Part shown: positions 61,185 to 64,000 of the stretch, piece by piece
Position numbering within the stretch: position 1 is the stretch's first letter
How the letters are laid out: every line of letters starts with the position of its first letter
Assembly: GCF_009857745.1 (NCBI RefSeq)
Contig: NZ_WWEN01000001.1
Coordinates: forward strand, 62,001 to 126,000
Reading direction: 5' to 3'
DNA: 64,000 bases
From: Thalassovita mangrovi
Lineage (GTDB): Bacteria; Pseudomonadota; Alphaproteobacteria; Rhodobacterales; Rhodobacteraceae
Translations under genes and position numbers: made by a program
The notes under the pieces: model-generated
Database searches by the model: none
Seen by the model: the letters and a program-made list of their open reading frames with translations, nothing else
What the model was told of the DNA's origin: nothing

Positions 61185-63968
61185 ATGGCAAAGAAAATGC
61201 TCATCGACGCCACCCACGCGGAAGAAACCCGCGTCGTGGTGGTTGACGGAAACAAGGTCGAGGAATTCGATTTTGAATCCGAAAACAAGCGCCAGCTCGC
61301 TGGCAACATCTATCTTGCAAAGGTAACCCGGGTCGAACCGTCGCTTCAGGCGGCCTTCGTGGACTATGGCGGAAACCGCCATGGCTTCCTTGCCTTCTCG
61401 GAAATCCATCCCGACTACTATCAGATTCCGATCGCCGACCGCGAAGCGCTGATGGAAGAGGAACGCGCCTATGCCGAGGCCCAGAAGGCCGAGGAAGAGG
61501 AGCAGGAAAAGAAGCCCCGGCGCCGTTCGCGGTCCCGGTCCAAGGCGGCTGCGACCAAGTCGAATGACGCCACCGCGGTGAAGGAGGTCGAAAAGACCGA
61601 GGCCGGCAAGGCCGAAATCGCCGGGATGGAAACCATCGATCTTGACGAAGATCAGGTGCCCGAGGGCACTTCGCCGATGGAAACCGTGGCCGAAACCCCG
61701 GTCGAGGAACCGGTGGACGAGGCGCAGGAAGCCGCGCCCGAGGCCGCAGAGGCCGAGGCGGGTGAACAGCCCGAGGTGACCGAATCCGCAGCCGAGGCGG
61801 TCGAAGAAGCCCCGGCTGAGGCGGAAGAAAAAGCCGCTGAGGACACCGAAGCGGAAACCGCCGAGGCCGCTTCTGAAGAAGAGGCCACTGAAGCTAAGGA
61901 AGACAACGGCGAAAACGGCGCCGAGGAAGACACCGAGGACGACGCGCTCGACGCGGCGGCCAAGGATGAAACCATCGAATCCGTTGCCGAGGAAGACGAC
62001 AGCGAAGACATCCGCCCGCGCCGCAAACCGCGTCCGCGCCGGTACAAGATCCAGGAAGTCATCAAGGTCCGTCAGATCCTGCTGGTGCAGGTCGTCAAGG
62101 AAGAACGCGGCAACAAGGGCGCCGCGCTGACCACCTACCTGTCGCTGGCCGGGCGCTACTGCGTGCTGATGCCCAACACCGCCCGTGGCGGCGGCATCTC
62201 GCGCAAGATCACCAACGCCCCCGACCGCAAGAAGCTGAAGGAAATCGCCGCCGAACTGGACGTGCCGCAGGGCGCGGGCCTGATCATCCGCACCGCGGGC
62301 GCCAAGCGCACCAAGTCGGAGATCAAGCGCGATTACGAATATCTGCAACGGCTGTGGGAACAGATCCGCGAGCTGACGCTGAAATCCATCGCGCCGGCCA
62401 AGATCTATGAAGAAGGCGACCTGATCAAACGCTCGATCCGCGACCTCTACAGCCGCGACATCGACGAGGTTCTGGTCGAGGGCGACCGCGGCTACCGCAT
62501 CGCCAAGGACTTCATGAAAATGATCATGCCGTCCCACGCCAAGAACGTGAAGCAATATGCCGACCCGATGCCGCTGTTCGCGCGCTATCAGGTGGAAAGC
62601 TACCTGTCTTCGATGTTCAACCCGGTGGTTCAGCTGCGCTCGGGCGGTTACATCGTCATCGGCGTGACCGAAGCTCTGGTTGCGATCGACGTGAACTCGG
62701 GCCGGGCCACCAAGGAAGGCTCGATCGAGGAAACCGCGCTCAAGACCAACCTGGAAGCGGCCGAGGAAGTCGCCCGCCAGCTGCGCCTGCGCGACCTGGC
62801 CGGTCTGATCGTGATCGACTTCATCGACATGGACGAACGCCGCAACAACAACGCGGTGGAAAAGCGGATGAAGGATTCTCTGAAATCCGACCGCGCCCGC
62901 ATCCAGGTCGGCCGGATTTCCGGCTTCGGCCTGATGGAGATGAGCCGCCAGCGCCTGCGCCCCGGCATGATCGAGGCGACGACCCAGCCTTGCCCGCATT
63001 GCCACGGCACCGGTCTGATCCGCTCGGACGACAACCTCGCGCTGTCGATCCTGCGCCAGATCGAGGAAGAAGGCGTGCGCCGCCGGTCGCGCGAAGTTCT
63101 GGTGAAATGCCCGATCAGCGTGGCCAATTACATCATGAACCAGAAGCGCGAACACGTCGCCCAGATCGAGGCCCGTTACGGCCTGTCGGTCCGGGTCGAA
63201 GGCGATCCGCATCTGATCAGCCCCGATTTCTCGCTCGAGAAGTTCAAGACCGCGACCCGCGTCGTGGCCGAACCGGAAACCCCGGTGGTGTCGGTCGACA
63301 CCTCGCTGATGGACAATATCGACGAGGAAGCCGAGGCCGAACTGGAGATCGAAGAAACCGAGACCGGCGAGGACGAGAAGAAGCCCAAGAAGCGCCGCCG
63401 TCGTCGGCGTCGTCGCAAGCCGAATGGCGAGAACGGCGACAATGGCGATAAGGCCGAACAGGGCGAGGCAGAAGAAGACGACGAGGCCGAGGCACAGCCC
63501 GCCGAGGAGACCGCCGAAGCCGAGGCAGAGGTGAAAGCCGAACCCGCCGAAGCCGAAGAACCGGCCGAGGAAGAGAAGCCCAAGCGCAGCCGCAGCCGGT
63601 CGCGCCGCAAGAAGACCGACGAGACCGAGGTAGAGGCCGAAGAGCCCGCCGAGGAAACCGCCGAGGCCGAAGCGGCCCCGCAGGCCGAAGAAGCGCCCGC
63701 CGAGGCCGCGGAACAGCCCGCCGCCGAGGAAGCGCCTGAGGCCGAGGAACCCGTCGCCGAAGCGGTCGAGGAAGCCCCGGCGGAAGCTGCGGAAGAACCC
63801 GCCGCGACCGAGGAGCCGCAAGGCGAAGCCGCAGCGGAGACGACGGCAGAACCCGAAGCGGCGCCGGAGCCCGAGAAGGCACCGGAACCGGTGGGCGCGG
63901 AACCCGCCGCCGAGGCCGAGGAGGAAGCGGCCAAGCCGAAGAAACGCGGTTGGTGGTCGCTGGGCTGA
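61185..63968 (+). CDS. rne: Ribonuclease E
   Basis: Main endoribonuclease for mRNA decay and rRNA/tRNA processing, and scaffold of the degradosome. The 927-residue protein starts MAKKMLIDATHAEETRVVVV. The S1 domain (about 37-90 and 285-340) is split by an acidic, alanine/glutamate-rich insertion of about 185 residues that starts with an arginine patch PRRRSRSRSK. The catalytic core has D502 in VAIDVNSGRATKEG and D545 in VIDFIDMDERRN; the zinc link is CPHCHGTG (C605, C608). The C-terminal scaffold is again acidic with basic patches (KKRRRRRRRRK) and ends KKRGWWSLG. Start ATG 61185 was chosen on family similarity; 61170 would add five residues. It stops 32 bases before the window end. Confidence 0.95.
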   Translation: MAKKMLIDATHAEETRVVVVDGNKVEEFDFESENKRQLAGNIYLAKVTRVEPSLQAAFVDYGGNRHGFLAFSEIHPDYYQIPIADREALMEEERAYAEAQKAEEEEQEKKPRRRSRSRSKAAATKSNDATAVKEVEKTEAGKAEIAGMETIDLDEDQVPEGTSPMETVAETPVEEPVDEAQEAAPEAAEAEAGEQPEVTESAAEAVEEAPAEAEEKAAEDTEAETAEAASEEEATEAKEDNGENGAEEDTEDDALDAAAKDETIESVAEEDDSEDIRPRRKPRPRRYKIQEVIKVRQILLVQVVKEERGNKGAALTTYLSLAGRYCVLMPNTARGGGISRKITNAPDRKKLKEIAAELDVPQGAGLIIRTAGAKRTKSEIKRDYEYLQRLWEQIRELTLKSIAPAKIYEEGDLIKRSIRDLYSRDIDEVLVEGDRGYRIAKDFMKMIMPSHAKNVKQYADPMPLFARYQVESYLSSMFNPVVQLRSGGYIVIGVTEALVAIDVNSGRATKEGSIEETALKTNLEAAEEVARQLRLRDLAGLIVIDFIDMDERRNNNAVEKRMKDSLKSDRARIQVGRISGFGLMEMSRQRLRPGMIEATTQPCPHCHGTGLIRSDDNLALSILRQIEEEGVRRRSREVLVKCPISVANYIMNQKREHVAQIEARYGLSVRVEGDPHLISPDFSLEKFKTATRVVAEPETPVVSVDTSLMDNIDEEAEAELEIEETETGEDEKKPKKRRRRRRRRKPNGENGDNGDKAEQGEAEEDDEAEAQPAEETAEAEAEVKAEPAEAEEPAEEEKPKRSRSRSRRKKTDETEVEAEEPAEETAEAEAAPQAEEAPAEAAEQPAAEEAPEAEEPVAEAVEEAPAEAAEEPAATEEPQGEAAAETTAEPEAAPEPEKAPEPVGAEPAAEAEEEAAKPKKRGWWSLG

Positions 63969-64000
63969 TCCGCCCGGGATACGTAAAACGGACAAACGCC

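Noticed and set aside
61152-63995. 947-codon minus-strand frame opposite rne
   Set aside because: It mirrors the acidic repeats of RNase E and gives a glycine/arginine/phenylalanine-rich product without any recognisable fold.

Overview
This window is chromosomal DNA from an alphaproteobacterium, almost certainly of the order Rhodobacterales (Roseobacter/Rhodobacter group). The evidence is the high-GC coding style, a sigma-54-dependent flagellar set of the kind seen in that order, a perfect CtrA-type box, a zeta-type F1-ATPase inhibitor gene (DUF1476), a purC-purS-purQ neighbourhood, and a corrinoid protein/DUF1638/homocysteine methyltransferase group resembling the split methionine synthases of roseobacters.

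Region 1 (1-13.4 kb) is part of a flagellar gene cluster: motA (cut by the left edge), flagellin, rpoN, a two-gene membrane-protein operon of unknown role, a DUF2802-like gene, flgM, flgA, flgT, flgP, flhA, a degenerate flhF and fliA. Four -24/-12 (sigma-54) promoter matches are visible, including a divergent pair between flgP and flhA. RpoN would drive the export and basal-body genes, FliA the late genes, with FlgM as anti-sigma factor. The FlgP/FlgT/FlhF/FliA combination is the gammaproteobacterial (Vibrio-like) polar flagellum type. Region 2 (13.5-19.9 kb) holds signalling genes (a NarL-type response regulator, a hybrid kinase with an HPt domain, an EnvZ-like kinase) and a metallo-beta-lactamase-fold hydrolase.

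Region 3 (19,978-34,551) is a 14.6 kb integrated element in the 3' half of tRNA-Asn(GTT). Its ends are exact 56-bp direct repeats (attL/attR). It carries a tyrosine integrase next to attR, an AlpA-type regulator, a primase-helicase of the VapE type, a non-coding segment dense in GGGTCAG heptamers and inverted repeats that looks like an origin, and a tightly overlapping defence operon: hsdR, hsdM, a GIY-YIG/DUF4357 gene, hsdS and a Shedu (SduA, DUF4263) nuclease. No capsid or tail genes are present, so it resembles a phage satellite or integrative mobilizable element used as a defence island.

Region 4 (34.7-44.1 kb) is an IclR regulator divergent from a peptide ABC importer (binding protein, two permeases, two ATPases), followed in the same operon by a gamma-glutamyltransferase-family hydrolase and an M20 peptidase: import and breakdown of a peptide or gamma-glutamyl compound.

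Region 5 (44.1-64 kb) is mostly housekeeping: a soluble chemoreceptor, purM-purN, RNase D, a lipoprotein, sufE, a corrinoid protein with a DUF1638 partner, a radical SAM protein, a cobalamin-type homocysteine methyltransferase, the ATPase zeta subunit, purC-purS-purQ, a DctB/DctD-like two-component pair whose regulator has lost the sigma-54 contact motif, and RNase E. Coordinates of starts were chosen from ribosome-binding sites, overlaps and family lengths; family names come from reading the protein sequences, not from database searches.
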